From: Betaproteobacteria bacterium
GTDB lineage: Bacteria > Pseudomonadota > Gammaproteobacteria > Burkholderiales > SG8-41
Direction of reading: 5' to 3'
NCBI GenBank assembly: GCA_021300125.1
Contig: JAJTHX010000080.1
Location: 1-14,839, forward strand
DNA length: 14,839 nucleotides
Shown: piece by piece, positions 1-7,900 of the stretch
Numbering within the stretch: the stretch's first letter is position 1
Layout: every line of letters starts with the position of its first letter
Position numbers and translations under genes: made by a program
Notes under the pieces: model-generated
What the model was told of the DNA's origin: nothing
Seen by the model: only the letters and a program-made list of their open reading frames with translations
The model's database searches: none

Positions 1-32
1 ACAAGGACCAGGCCGCCGCCGAAGGCCTGTAG
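1..32 (+). CDS. C-terminal end of an upstream gene (partial)
   Basis: Frame 3 reads nine sense codons (KDQAAAEGL) ending in TAG at 30-32. A GC-rich hairpin follows eight bases later, as expected at the end of a transcription unit. The piece is too short to identify, and it could be chance because any frame must end somewhere. Confidence 0.35.
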   Translation, partial: KDQAAAEGL

Positions 33-40
33 CACGAACC

Positions 41-65
41 GGCGGCGCGGGCGCACCGCGCCGCC
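41..65 (+). terminator. GC-rich hairpin, possible terminator of the upstream gene
   Basis: GGCGGCGCGG (41-50) and CCGCGCCGCC (56-65) are perfect complements: a 10-bp stem with the 5-base loop GCGCA. It lies 8 bases after the TAG at 30-32. There is no T-tract after it, so it is not a classical intrinsic terminator. It may act as a 3'-end stabiliser or a weak terminator. Confidence 0.4.
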
Positions 66-67
66 TC

Positions 68-76
68 TGGTAAACT
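68..76 (+). promoter_or_regulatory. Possible extended -10 promoter element for the NIPSNAP gene
   Basis: TGGTAAACT matches an extended -10 (TGn followed by TAAACT, 4 of 6 to TATAAT). It lies 37 bases before the start codon and just after the hairpin that ends the previous unit. No convincing -35 is visible, which is tolerated by extended -10 promoters. A 7-bp hairpin (CGCCGCT 77-83 with AGCGGCG 90-96) overlaps the expected start site. Confidence 0.3.
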
Positions 77-113
77 CGCCGCTCCCAAAAGCGGCGACCG
101 ACCGGAGGAGACC

Positions 114-752
114 ATGATCTACGAAGTGCGCACCTACGACATCAAACCCAAATCCCAGGGCGAAGTCGAAAAGCGTTTCGGGGAGGCCTACGAATACCGC
201 AAGAAGCTCTCGCCGCTGGCCGCGTTTTTCCACACCGAGATCGGCCCGCTCAACCAGATCATCCACATCTGGCCGTACAAGGACATGGCCGAGCGCGAGC
301 GCATCCGCGGCGAGGCTGCGGCTTCCGGCAACTGGCCGCCGAAGATCGGCGAGTTCGTCCTCAACATGCGCACCGAGATCTTCATCCCGTTTCCGTATTC
401 GCCGGAAATCAAGCCCGGAAAAATGGGCCCTTACTTTGAAATGCGCACCTACACCTACGCGCCGGGCGAATTTCCCAAGGTGCTCAAGATCTGGGAGCGC
501 GCGTTGCCCGAGCGCGTGAAGCTGAGCCCGCTGGTCGGCATCTGGAACGCGGAGTGCGGCAGCGTCAACCGCTTCACCCACATCTGGGCCTACCCCTCGC
601 TCGACGCGCGCAACCAGACCCGCGAAAAGGCGCAGGCGATGGGCATCTGGCCGCCGTCGGCCCTGGCCAAGAAGGAAGGCTTGCCCGAACCGGTTCTGGT
701 CGCGCAGGAAAACAAGATCGTGATGCCGGCGGCGTTCTCGCCCCTGCAGTAA
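114..752 (+). CDS. NIPSNAP family protein, two-domain
   Basis: The 212-residue protein has an internal duplication. Residues about 3-90 and 107-205 each open with a Y/F-E-x-RTY strand motif, and each contains a LSPL segment, an HIW strand and a closing WPP. This is the ferredoxin-like dimeric alpha/beta-barrel fold of the NIPSNAP family. NIPSNAP proteins are often found beside catabolic genes in soil proteobacteria, but their biochemical role there is poorly defined; roles in binding or small-molecule conversion have been suggested. GGAGGAG (104-110) just before the ATG fixes the start. There is no signal peptide, so it is probably cytoplasmic. The gap to the VOC gene is 31 bases, so it is likely the first gene of a unit reaching at least the FAD monooxygenase. 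The assignment is secure at family level; the function is unknown. Confidence 0.92.
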   Translation: MIYEVRTYDIKPKSQGEVEKRFGEAYEYRKKLSPLAAFFHTEIGPLNQIIHIWPYKDMAERERIRGEAAASGNWPPKIGEFVLNMRTEIFIPFPYSPEIKPGKMGPYFEMRTYTYAPGEFPKVLKIWERALPERVKLSPLVGIWNAECGSVNRFTHIWAYPSLDARNQTREKAQAMGIWPPSALAKKEGLPEPVLVAQENKIVMPAAFSPLQ

Positions 753-783
753 GCCGCTGCAGTAACCCGTCCGGAAGCGGCGC

Positions 784-1221
784 ATGCCTGTCGGCAGGCT
801 CGATCATTATTCGATCCGCACCCTCGACATCGAGGCGTCGCGCCGCTTCTACACTGAAGTGATGGGCTTCACGGTCGGCTTCCGGCCGCCGTTCAAGTTT
901 CCGGGACTGTGGCTTTACAACGGCGCGCAGTATCCGGAAACCACCGGGGTGGTGCACATCATCGGCATCGACCCGGATGATCCGCAGGGACTCAAGGACT
1001 ATCTCGGCGACCGCGATCCCGCTTCACTGCAGGGCACCGGCACCGTGGATCACATGGCCTTCACCGCCACCGGCCTTGCCGGCATGCGTGAACGGCTCGT
1101 GCGGCAGGGCATCGCCTATCGCGAACGCACCGTGCCGTCGCTGGGCATCCACCAGGTGTTTTTCGAGGATCCCAGCGGCGTCACGCTCGAACTGAATTAC
1201 CCCGCCGCCGAAGCCGCCTGA
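784..1221 (+). CDS. VOC superfamily protein (glyoxalase/bleomycin resistance/extradiol dioxygenase fold)
   Basis: The 145-residue protein has the paired beta-alpha-beta-beta-beta modules of a single-domain VOC protein. The opening DHYSIRT strand and the later DHMAF strand mark the two modules. All four metal-ligand positions of the fold appear filled: H8, H58 (VVHI), H90 (DHMAF) and E136 (LEL). The segment EDPSGVTLEL is the typical last turn and strand. A metal-dependent activity such as isomerase, lyase or dioxygenase is therefore plausible, but the substrate cannot be told. It is much shorter than two-domain type I extradiol dioxygenases. GGAAG at about 772-776 provides a modest ribosome site. 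The stop is two bases before the monooxygenase start, so translation of the two is probably coupled, and a shared pathway is likely. Confidence 0.9.
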   Translation: MPVGRLDHYSIRTLDIEASRRFYTEVMGFTVGFRPPFKFPGLWLYNGAQYPETTGVVHIIGIDPDDPQGLKDYLGDRDPASLQGTGTVDHMAFTATGLAGMRERLVRQGIAYRERTVPSLGIHQVFFEDPSGVTLELNYPAAEAA

Positions 1222-1223
1222 TC

Positions 1224-2441
1224 ATGGCCCGGGTCCCCCGCGCGCTGGTCATCGGCGGTTCGCTCGGTGGCCTCTTCGCCGCCAACCTGCTGCTGCGCCA
1301 GGGCTGGGATGTCGAAGTCTTCGAACAGTCGGCACAGCCGCTCGCCGGCCGCGGCGCCGGCATCATCACCCATCCCGACCTGTTCGCGGCACTCGGCCGC
1401 ATCGGCGTCAGCGCCGCGGGCGGCATCGGGGTCGACATCGCGGGGCGCGTGGCCTTCGACCGCGACGGCCGCGTGCTGGGCCGGATGGACATTCCGCAAT
1501 GCCTCACCACCTGGGGCTGCCTGCACACCCTGCTGCTCGCCGCCTTCCCGGGCGGGCGCTACCACCTTGGCCACGCCCTGACCGCCGTAGAACAGGATGC
1601 GGCCGGCGTGACCGCGGTCTTTGCCAACGGCCAGCGCGCCCGGGGCGACCTGCTGGTGGCCGCGGACGGCATCCGCTCCGCAGTTCGCGCGCAGCTGGCG
1701 CCGGCAGCGCAACCGCGCTATGCCGGCTACATCGCCTGGCGGGGCCTGGTCGAGGAAACCGCGCTCACGGAAACCACGCGGCACGACCTCTTTCCGCGCT
1801 TCGCCTTCAGCCTGGCGCCGGCGGAACACATGCTGGGTTACCCGGTGGCCGGTTTCGACAATTCGGTCCGCGATGGAGAACGCTGCTTCAATTTCGTCTG
1901 GTACCGCCCGGTCCATGCCGGGGACGAACTGCCAGAGTTGTGCACCGACATCCACGGCCGCCGCCACGAGATGGCAATCCCGCCGCCGCTGATCCGGCCG
2001 CAGGTGATCGCCGCGATGCGCGAGGCAGCGCGCGCGCTCCTGTCGCCGCAGTTCGCTGAAGTCGTTGAAAAGACGCGGCAGCCGTTTTTCCAGGCGATCT
2101 TCGACCTCGAGTCGGAGACCCTGCAGTTCGGCCGCGTCGCGCTGCTCGGCGACGCCGCGTTTGTCGCGCGGCCCCATGTCGGCATGGGCGTTTCCAAGGC
2201 GGCCGGCGACGCGCTGTGCCTCGCCGCAGAGCTGGCGCACGAGCCAAAGGACCCTGGCGCCGCACTGACCCGCTACTCGGCGCAGCGGCTGGGCTTCGGC
2301 CGCGCCGTGATCGCCCATGCGCGGGCGCTCGGCGCCTACCTCGAAACCTGCGCGCAGGGCCGCGAGGATTCAACCCTGCGTGAGCGCCTGCACACGCCGC
2401 ATGCCGTGATGCGCGACATCGCGGTCACCCGCGAATTCTGA
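1224..2441 (+). CDS. FAD-dependent aromatic-ring monooxygenase (2,6-dihydroxypyridine / 6-hydroxynicotinate hydroxylase-like)
   Basis: The 405-residue protein is a class A flavoprotein hydroxylase. It should use NAD(P)H and O2 to hydroxylate a phenolic or hydroxypyridine ring in the cytoplasm. The N-terminal dinucleotide-binding strand carries GGSLGG (11-16), a variant of GxGxxG, with E34 placed to bind the adenosine ribose and R43 in the following GRGAGI loop. The second NAD(P)H/FAD motif has D148-G149 (AADGIRS). The third FAD motif carries D310 in GDAAFVARPHVGMG, followed by a helix that begins KAAGDALCLA. The internal FVWYRPV segment and the GAGIITHP loop resemble the dihydroxypyridine and 6-hydroxynicotinate monooxygenase branch. 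Length is normal for the group. It follows the VOC gene by two bases. The exact substrate is inferred, not shown. Confidence 0.92.
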   Translation: MARVPRALVIGGSLGGLFAANLLLRQGWDVEVFEQSAQPLAGRGAGIITHPDLFAALGRIGVSAAGGIGVDIAGRVAFDRDGRVLGRMDIPQCLTTWGCLHTLLLAAFPGGRYHLGHALTAVEQDAAGVTAVFANGQRARGDLLVAADGIRSAVRAQLAPAAQPRYAGYIAWRGLVEETALTETTRHDLFPRFAFSLAPAEHMLGYPVAGFDNSVRDGERCFNFVWYRPVHAGDELPELCTDIHGRRHEMAIPPPLIRPQVIAAMREAARALLSPQFAEVVEKTRQPFFQAIFDLESETLQFGRVALLGDAAFVARPHVGMGVSKAAGDALCLAAELAHEPKDPGAALTRYSAQRLGFGRAVIAHARALGAYLETCAQGREDSTLRERLHTPHAVMRDIAVTREF

Positions 2442-2464
2442 AGCTGCCCCTGCAGGACTAGAAT
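2436..2464 (+). promoter_or_regulatory. Possible sigma70 promoter for the MAPEG gene
   Basis: TAGAAT (2459-2464) matches 5 of 6 bases of the -10 consensus. TTCTGA (2436-2441) lies 17 bases upstream but matches the -35 consensus at only 3 of 6. It lies just after the monooxygenase stop and about 34 bases before the MAPEG start, which would let the membrane protein be expressed separately from the catabolic genes. Confidence 0.35.
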
Positions 2465-2497
2465 GGGCTCCGGGAACCCGAAGGCCGGAGGCCGCCG

Positions 2498-2887
2498 ATG
2501 AATCTGGACGTCACTCCGATCTACGCCGCGCTGCTGGCCCTGCTCTTCGTCTTCCTCAGCCTGCGCACCATCCACCTGCGCCGGCGCCACCGTGTCGCCC
2601 TGGGCGACGGCGACAATCCCGAACTGCGGCGGGCGATGCGGGCGCACGCCAATTTCGCCGAATACGTGCCGTTCGCGCTGCTGCTGGTGTACTTCGTCGA
2701 ACGCGACGGTGCACACCTTGCGCTCGTGCATGCACTGGGGCTGGCGCTGCTCGCCGGCCGGCTGCTCCACGCCTGGGGAGTCAGCCAGCCGCGCGAGGAC
2801 TTCCGCTTCCGCGTGACCGGGATGGTGCTGAGCTTCGGCGTGCTGCTCACCACGGCGCTGCTGCTACTGCTGCCGCGCCTGTTTTAG
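2498..2887 (+). CDS. MAPEG family integral membrane protein
   Basis: The 129-residue protein is almost entirely hydrophobic and has four predicted membrane helices, roughly at residues 7-25, 53-68, 72-93 and 105-127. The conserved MAPEG signature at the start of helix 2 is present: R48, N52, E55 and P58 in RAHANFAEYVP. MAPEG proteins form trimers, and the eukaryotic members bind glutathione or eicosanoids. Bacterial single-gene members such as YecN have no settled role. GGAGG, about 7 bases before the ATG, sits in the loop of a small GGCC-GGA-GGCC hairpin. It is convergent with the small minus-strand gene, with 15 bases between the stops. A functional link to the catabolic genes is not evident. 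Confidence 0.92.
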   Translation: MNLDVTPIYAALLALLFVFLSLRTIHLRRRHRVALGDGDNPELRRAMRAHANFAEYVPFALLLVYFVERDGAHLALVHALGLALLAGRLLHAWGVSQPREDFRFRVTGMVLSFGVLLTTALLLLLPRLF

Positions 2888-2902
2888 TACGGCCGCAGGT
2901 TC

Positions 2903-3160
2903 CTAGCGGCGGAACTCGCGGGGATTGAGCCGCGCAATGTCCGCCTCGACCTGCTCTCGGCTGCGCTCATAGACCACTTCGCGGCCCATCACGCTGCCGG
3001 CATAGGCGAGCCCGTTGCGGGTCGGCGTCAGTTCGCACTTCACGCTGTGCACGCCGCTGCCGATCACCAACTGGATCGATGACGGCCGCTTGTCGAACAC
3101 CACCACTTCCATCAACTGCCGGGTTTCGGTGACACGGACCTGGATGGTTTCGTTTTTCAA
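2903..3160 (-). CDS. Small conserved-looking hypothetical protein, TTG start
   Basis: I do not recognise the family. From TTG at 3160-3158 the product has 85 residues and looks like a real small beta-rich soluble protein: alternating hydrophobic strands (RQLMEVVVFD, SIQLVIG, SVKCEL, GLAYAG) and a charged C-terminal helix (ERSREQVEADIARL). There is no signal peptide or membrane segment. An ATG 16 codons upstream is in frame, but it would place the terminator hairpin of the preceding lipoprotein gene inside the coding sequence. The TTG, by contrast, has GGGGGAA eight bases upstream. The lipoprotein gene lies upstream on the same strand, and only 12 bases separate the terminator T-tract from the TTG, so expression probably depends on read-through. 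Confidence 0.7.
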   Translation of the reverse strand: MKNETIQVRVTETRQLMEVVVFDKRPSSIQLVIGSGVHSVKCELTPTRNGLAYAGSVMGREVVYERSREQVEADIARLNPREFRR

Positions 3161-3172
3161 ATGAATTCCCCC

Positions 3173-3199
3173 AAAAAAGGGGCCGGTGATTCCGGCCCC
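3173..3199 (-). terminator. Strong rho-independent terminator after the lipoprotein gene
   Basis: Read on the minus strand, GGGGCCGG (3199-3192) pairs perfectly with CCGGCCCC (3186-3179) across the 5-base loop AATCA, and six T residues follow (3178-3173). It begins 32 bases after the lipoprotein stop. This is the clearest intrinsic terminator in the window. It directly precedes the ribosome-binding site of the small downstream gene. Confidence 0.9.
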
Positions 3200-3231
3200 T
3201 GATTGCATTCAACAGCGTTTCAGGCTGCGGC

Positions 3232-4269
3232 TCAACGCACCACCTTGCGTGCGATCACCACGTTGTCGTAGACCAGGTTCTGGGTCCAGATCCAGCGCGC
3301 GCCGGCAAACAGCTCCGGATAGCGCGTGTAGGCGGGGAGCGTGGTCACGCCGATTTCCTCATCGGTGTAGGTGTAGGCGTTGGGCCAGTGCGTGTCGTTG
3401 AAGGTCTTGTTGCGCCAGCCCCTGGGCTGGGTGTAGTGGACCATGAAGCAGTCGGCGCGGCACTTGGGTTTTTTCACATCCGGATAGGTGCGGCCCAGGC
3501 GGTCGAAAAAGCGCAGTGTTCCCTTGTCCACCACGTCGGCGGGGCTGTCCAGCGGTCCGATCATGAACGTCTGCGCCTTCCAGCTGCCGTCGGTGACGGT
3601 GCCGTCGCTGAAGCGGGCGATCAGGCCGCCGTCACCGAGGTACCAGTTGTCGTTGAGGCGCGCCATGTTTTCCACGCCGAGCGAGAGCTGTTCGTCCCAG
3701 TCCACCAGCAGGAAGGCCATGGTGTAGGGGCGCTTGACCTTGAAACGCACAATCGCCGAGTTGAAGGGAGTGTACGGCGTGTTGTCCACCGAGACCAGCT
3801 TGCCGTTGACGTAGAACTCAAAGTAGTTGTCGGCGACGATGTAGCCGGTAATGACTTCGCCATCGGAATCAATCTCGATTACCGGCGCCTTGCTCGCATC
3901 CACCGCGGCCGAATTCGGCGGCAGCACCTTGTTGCACTCGTTATAGAGGTCGTGGGACAGCGGCCCCTGCTTGCGTTGCAGCGCGGTTTCTGCGGGCACC
4001 GTGATCACCGTGCCGTCGGTGGCGGTGATCTGGCCGACCGCGGCCACGCGCAGGTTCATCTTGGGATTGGTGTGCGCGCACTGGGTCAGGTTGGGGATGA
4101 GGATTTTCTTGGCCTCGCCCTGCGTCACCATCCGCCGGTCCGGCGCCTCGATCGGGTCCAGTGCCAGCCCGCCGCCAACCGTGGCGCAGGCCGCCAGGGC
4201 CGCGATGGCCGCGGCAACCACCCCGGTCCTGCGCAACGCCGAAGCCTGCGTTTTCCATGCCTGTTTCAT
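3232..4269 (-). CDS. Predicted secreted lipoprotein with beta-sandwich (galactose-binding-like) domain
   Basis: The 345-residue protein begins at the ATG at 4269, which follows GGGAGGAGACC; an ATG nine codons earlier lacks such a site. The N-terminus is a lipoprotein signal: basic residues, the hydrophobic stretch VVAAAIAALAAC, and the lipobox LAAC with the lipidated cysteine at residue 28. The mature part is rich in beta strands and tryptophan. A middle module contains YFEFYVNGKLV and the last ~65 residues contain FNDTHWPNA, ARWIWTQN and DNVVIARK. This pattern resembles jelly-roll, galactose-binding-like modules of bacterial surface proteins. A pair of close cysteines (KCRADC) could form a disulfide. 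A carbohydrate- or polymer-binding role at the cell surface is inference; no catalytic motif is seen. It is transcribed divergently from the molybdenum hydroxylase operon. Confidence 0.88.
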   Translation of the reverse strand: MKQAWKTQASALRRTGVVAAAIAALAACATVGGGLALDPIEAPDRRMVTQGEAKKILIPNLTQCAHTNPKMNLRVAAVGQITATDGTVITVPAETALQRKQGPLSHDLYNECNKVLPPNSAAVDASKAPVIEIDSDGEVITGYIVADNYFEFYVNGKLVSVDNTPYTPFNSAIVRFKVKRPYTMAFLLVDWDEQLSLGVENMARLNDNWYLGDGGLIARFSDGTVTDGSWKAQTFMIGPLDSPADVVDKGTLRFFDRLGRTYPDVKKPKCRADCFMVHYTQPRGWRNKTFNDTHWPNAYTYTDEEIGVTTLPAYTRYPELFAGARWIWTQNLVYDNVVIARKVVR

Positions 4270-4450
4270 GGTCTCCTCCCTTGTCCGTTGGGTCATGGCG
4301 TCGGCACGATATGGAATGAACTGCTGTGTTTCGACGCCCTGGCGACCAGCTTAGCCAAGCCCGGGGGCGCCAGCAAGCAGCCGCAACCGCCAGCCAAAAC
4401 CAGGCGCCGGCAAGACCAAATTGGCGCACATGGCCCGCTGACACCTCGCA

Positions 4451-4469
4451 TATAATTTCGCGCCCCCCC
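4451..4469 (+). promoter_or_regulatory. Promoter (-10 TATAAT) of the molybdenum hydroxylase operon, with C7 run at the start site
   Basis: TATAAT at 4451-4456 is a perfect -10 consensus in GC-rich surroundings and lies 36 bases before the first start codon of the operon. No good -35 sits 16-18 bases upstream; TTGGCG at 4421-4426 is too far (24 bases). An activator may therefore be needed. Seven consecutive C residues (4463-4469) fall exactly where transcription should start. The leader is short and C-rich, with a weak ribosome site GTGAG (4482-4486). Confidence 0.65.
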
Positions 4470-4492
4470 GCCACACCCACCGTGAGTCCACC

Positions 4493-4972
4493 ATGCTGAT
4501 CAAATTCACCCTCAACGGCGACCCCGTCGAGGTCCATCTCAAATCCGCCGACCGGCTGCTGGTCGACGTCCTGCGTGAAGACCTGCAGCTGACCGGCACC
4601 AAACACGGCTGCGGCATCGGCGCCTGCGGCACCTGCACCGTGATCGTGGACGGCGCGCCGGTGTCCTCCTGCCTGCAGCTCGCGGCCCTGTGCGACGGCG
4701 CGAACGTGCGCACCGTCGAGGGCCTCGACCAGGCCGGCGTGCTGCACCCGGTGCAGCAGGCCTTCATCAACAAGACCGCGCTGCAGTGCGGCATCTGCAT
4801 CCCGGGGCACGTCATGCAGTGCGTGTCGCTGGTGGAGAAAAACCCGAACCCGAGCGATGAAGAAATCCGGGCCAGCGCCGACAGCGTCTACTGCCGCTGC
4901 ACCGGCTACGTGAAAATCATGGATGCCTACCGCGAAGCGGCGGCGCTGCTGAAAAAGGCGGGCAGGGCATGA
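4493..4972 (+). CDS. [2Fe-2S] iron-sulfur subunit of a xanthine-oxidase-family molybdenum hydroxylase
   Basis: The 159-residue protein carries electrons from the molybdenum site towards FAD. The N-terminal plant-ferredoxin-type domain binds one cluster through C40, C45, C48 and C60 (CGIGACGTC, then SSC). The C-terminal four-helix domain binds the second cluster, proximal to the molybdopterin, through C99, C102, C134 and C136 (QCGICIPG and YCRCTGY). All eight cysteines are present. The length is usual for CoxS/HcrC/IorA-type small subunits. It has no leader, so it is cytoplasmic. Its stop overlaps the start of the fused large subunit by four bases (ATGA, 4969-4972), which gives translational coupling and roughly equal production of the partners. 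Confidence 0.97.
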   Translation: MLIKFTLNGDPVEVHLKSADRLLVDVLREDLQLTGTKHGCGIGACGTCTVIVDGAPVSSCLQLAALCDGANVRTVEGLDQAGVLHPVQQAFINKTALQCGICIPGHVMQCVSLVEKNPNPSDEEIRASADSVYCRCTGYVKIMDAYREAAALLKKAGRA

Positions 4973-7900
4973 GCACGCATCTGAAAGACCCCAGGTTGGA
5001 ATCCGGCCTGCTGGTGGTGGGCAAGGATGTGCCGCGCGCCGACGCGATCCCGAAAGTCACCGGCGCCGCCCAGTACGTCGCCGACATGCACCTGCCCGGC
5101 ATGCTGCATGCGGCGGTGCTGCGCAGCCCCCACCCGCACGCTAAGATCCTCTCCATCGACACCAGCGCCGCGCGCGCGATGCCCGGCGTCAAGGCGGTGG
5201 TCACCGGTGAAGACACCGCCAGGCGCAAATGGGGCGCCTTCCGCCCCGACCTCTATCCGCTGGCCATCGGCCGCGTACGTTACGTCGGCGACGAAGTCGC
5301 CGCGGTCGCCGCGACCGACCCGGAAACCGCGCGCGCGGCCATCGACAAGATCGTTGTTCAATACGAGCCGCTGCCCGCGGTGTTTTCGCTGGACGAGGCG
5401 ATGACGCCCGGCGCGCCGCTGGTGCACGACGATGCCGCCGGCAACATTGCCCATGAGTTCGCCTTCGAGCGCGGTGACGTCGATGCCGGCTTCAAGGCCT
5501 CCGACGTGGTTGTCGAAGGCACCTGGGATTCGGTACGCCAGTGGCATTCCTCGCTGGAGACCATCGGCTGTGTCGCGCACTGGACCAACAACCGTGTGTC
5601 GATGTGGTGCAACACGCAGACGCCCTTCCTCGCCCGCGGCCGCTACTCGGTGGCGCTGGGCGTGCCCGAGTCGCAGGTTCGGGTGATCCAGACCGAGGTC
5701 GGTGGCGGTTTCGGCGGCAAGTCCGGCGACGACAACTGTTCGGTGATCGCGGCGATCCTCGCGCGCAAGGCCGGGCGCCCGGTGAAGCTGATCCATACCC
5801 GCGAGGAGGAATTCCTCGCCAGCCATCCGCGCATGCCAATGCGTTACTGGGTGCGCCTGGGTTTTTCGAAGGCCGGCAAGGTGCTCGCCAAGGAAATCCG
5901 CATGTGGGCCGACAACGGCGCCTACACCGGAAAATCCCAGGCCATCCTCGGTGCGGCGACGGTGCGCCATGACGCGCTGTACAAATATCCCAACGCCCGC
6001 GCCAAATCGACGCTGCTCTATACCAACCTCGTGCCCACCGGCGCCTTCCGCGGCTTCGGTAACCCTTCGGCCGACTGGGCGGTGGAGCAGGCCTGGGATC
6101 TCGCCGCCGAGAAGCTCGGCATCGACGTGGTGGACCTGCTGCACATGAACGCGGTGGAGGAAGGCGATGTCTCGCCGCACAACCACAAGATCACCAGCGG
6201 CGAACTGCGCCAGTGCATCGACAAGGCCGCCGGCCTGATCCAGTGGAAACAGAAGCGCAAGACCAAAAAAGACGGCCACGGCCTCGGCATGGGCTGCAGC
6301 ATCCACGTCAACGGCCGCCGCAGCTTCGGCGACTGGGACGGCAGCTCGGCCATCGTGCGCATCAACGAGGACGGCCGCGCCACGATCATCACCGGCGAGG
6401 GCGAGATCGGCCAGGGCACCTACACCGTGCTCAAACAGATCGCCGCCGAGGAGCTGGGTTTTCCGTATGACGACGTCGACATCACCCGCCCCGACACCGA
6501 TGTGCATGCGCATTCACTGGGCGCGCTGGCGAGCCGCGTGACCTATGTGGCCGGCAACGCGGTGAAACGCGCCGCGGCCGAAGCGCACAGGCAGCTGATG
6601 GCGGCGGCCTCGGAGCAATTCAAGAAGCCGGTGGATGAACTCACCATCATCAACGGCCAGATCGGCCCGAAGGGTGGCCCGGAAACCGAATTCAAGCCGG
6701 TCAGCGCCGTGGTCCGCGCCAACATCTACAAGCGCGGCGGCGAGGCCATCGTCGGCGTCGGCAACTGGGACAACCCCTCGGAGTTTCCGGACCACAGCCG
6801 CTTCGGCAACGAATCCGGTGCCTACAATTTCGCGGCGCAGGCGGTCGAGGTCGAAGTTGATCGCGGCACCGGCGTGGTCGAGCTCCAGGAAATATCGGCG
6901 GTGGTCGACTGCGGCACGGTGATCCACCCCGCTGCGGCACAGGGCCAGGTCGAGGGCGCCGTGGTGCAGGGCGTGGGCCTGGCGATGATCGAGTATTTCG
7001 ACTGGCACCAGGGCACGCCCACCGATCCGCAGTACATCGACTACCCGCTGCCTTCGGCCGACTTCGTGCCGAAGATCCATGTCGGGTTCGCCGATTCCTA
7101 TGAACCCTCGGGTCCTTTTGGCGCCAAGGGTCTGGGCGAGATCGGCCTCGATGCGATTCCCGCGGCGATCGCCAACGCCATCGCCGACGCCGTGGGCGTA
7201 CGCATCCATGCACTGCCGATCACCGCAGAAAAAATCCACCGCGCGCTGCACCCGGAACTGTATGCCGACGAGCAGAAAACACCGCCGCAGCCGCCCAAGG
7301 GTGGCGTGTGGTCGCGGCTCGTCACCGGCAAGCCGTCGGGCACGCGGCCGTTCAAGCCCGAGGCGCTGGTTCCGAAATCACTCGCTGAAGCCCTGCAGCG
7401 TTATGCCGAGGGCGATACCGCCATCGTGTCCGGCGGCATGTCGCATGCGATCCGCCGCGAGCGCACCGGCTACCCGCAGGCAAAGCACCTGCTGTTTGTC
7501 GGCCAGCTCGCGGAGCTGAAAAAAATAACCAATAAAAACAATGCCTTACATATAGGCTCGGCCGCCAACCAGCAGACCATCATCGAGCTGCCGCAGCTGC
7601 GCGAACAATTCACCGTGCTGGCCGAGGCGCTGGATGCCGCCGGCCACGCCCGCGTGCGGCGCATGACCACGGTTGGCGGCAGCGTCGGCCCGCTGATCGG
7701 CGGCTTCGACATGCCGGTTGCCCTGCTCGCACTGAATGCGCGGGTGGTGACTGCAACCGTCGCCGGACAGAAAACCTGGACCCTGGCCGAGGCCTTCGAT
7801 CAACGCTTCGCCAGGGACGAGATGCTGGTCGCCGTGGAGTTCGACGCCCTGCCCGCGCGCAGCGGCTCGGCCTTCCACAAGTTCCTGCCGCGCGGCGTGA

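Noticed and set aside
744..765. Duplicated CTGCAGTAA at the NIPSNAP stop (744-752 and 757-765)
   Set aside because: It is a nine-base direct repeat with no further structure. It may be a small slippage duplication, without evident meaning.
3161..3208. Upstream ATG start for the small minus-strand gene
   Set aside because: The added 16 codons are read from the terminator hairpin and its T-tract. The TTG at 3160 has a purine-rich ribosome site at suitable spacing.
3388..4455. Plus-strand open frame of 355 codons opposite the lipoprotein gene
   Set aside because: The minus strand there has a signal peptide with lipobox, a strong ribosome site and a terminator. The plus frame has none of these and a biased V/H/G/A composition.
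4927..6513. Minus-strand open frame of 528 codons opposite the molybdenum subunit
   Set aside because: Same cause: an antisense shadow of the Mo subunit gene, with compositional bias and no domain.
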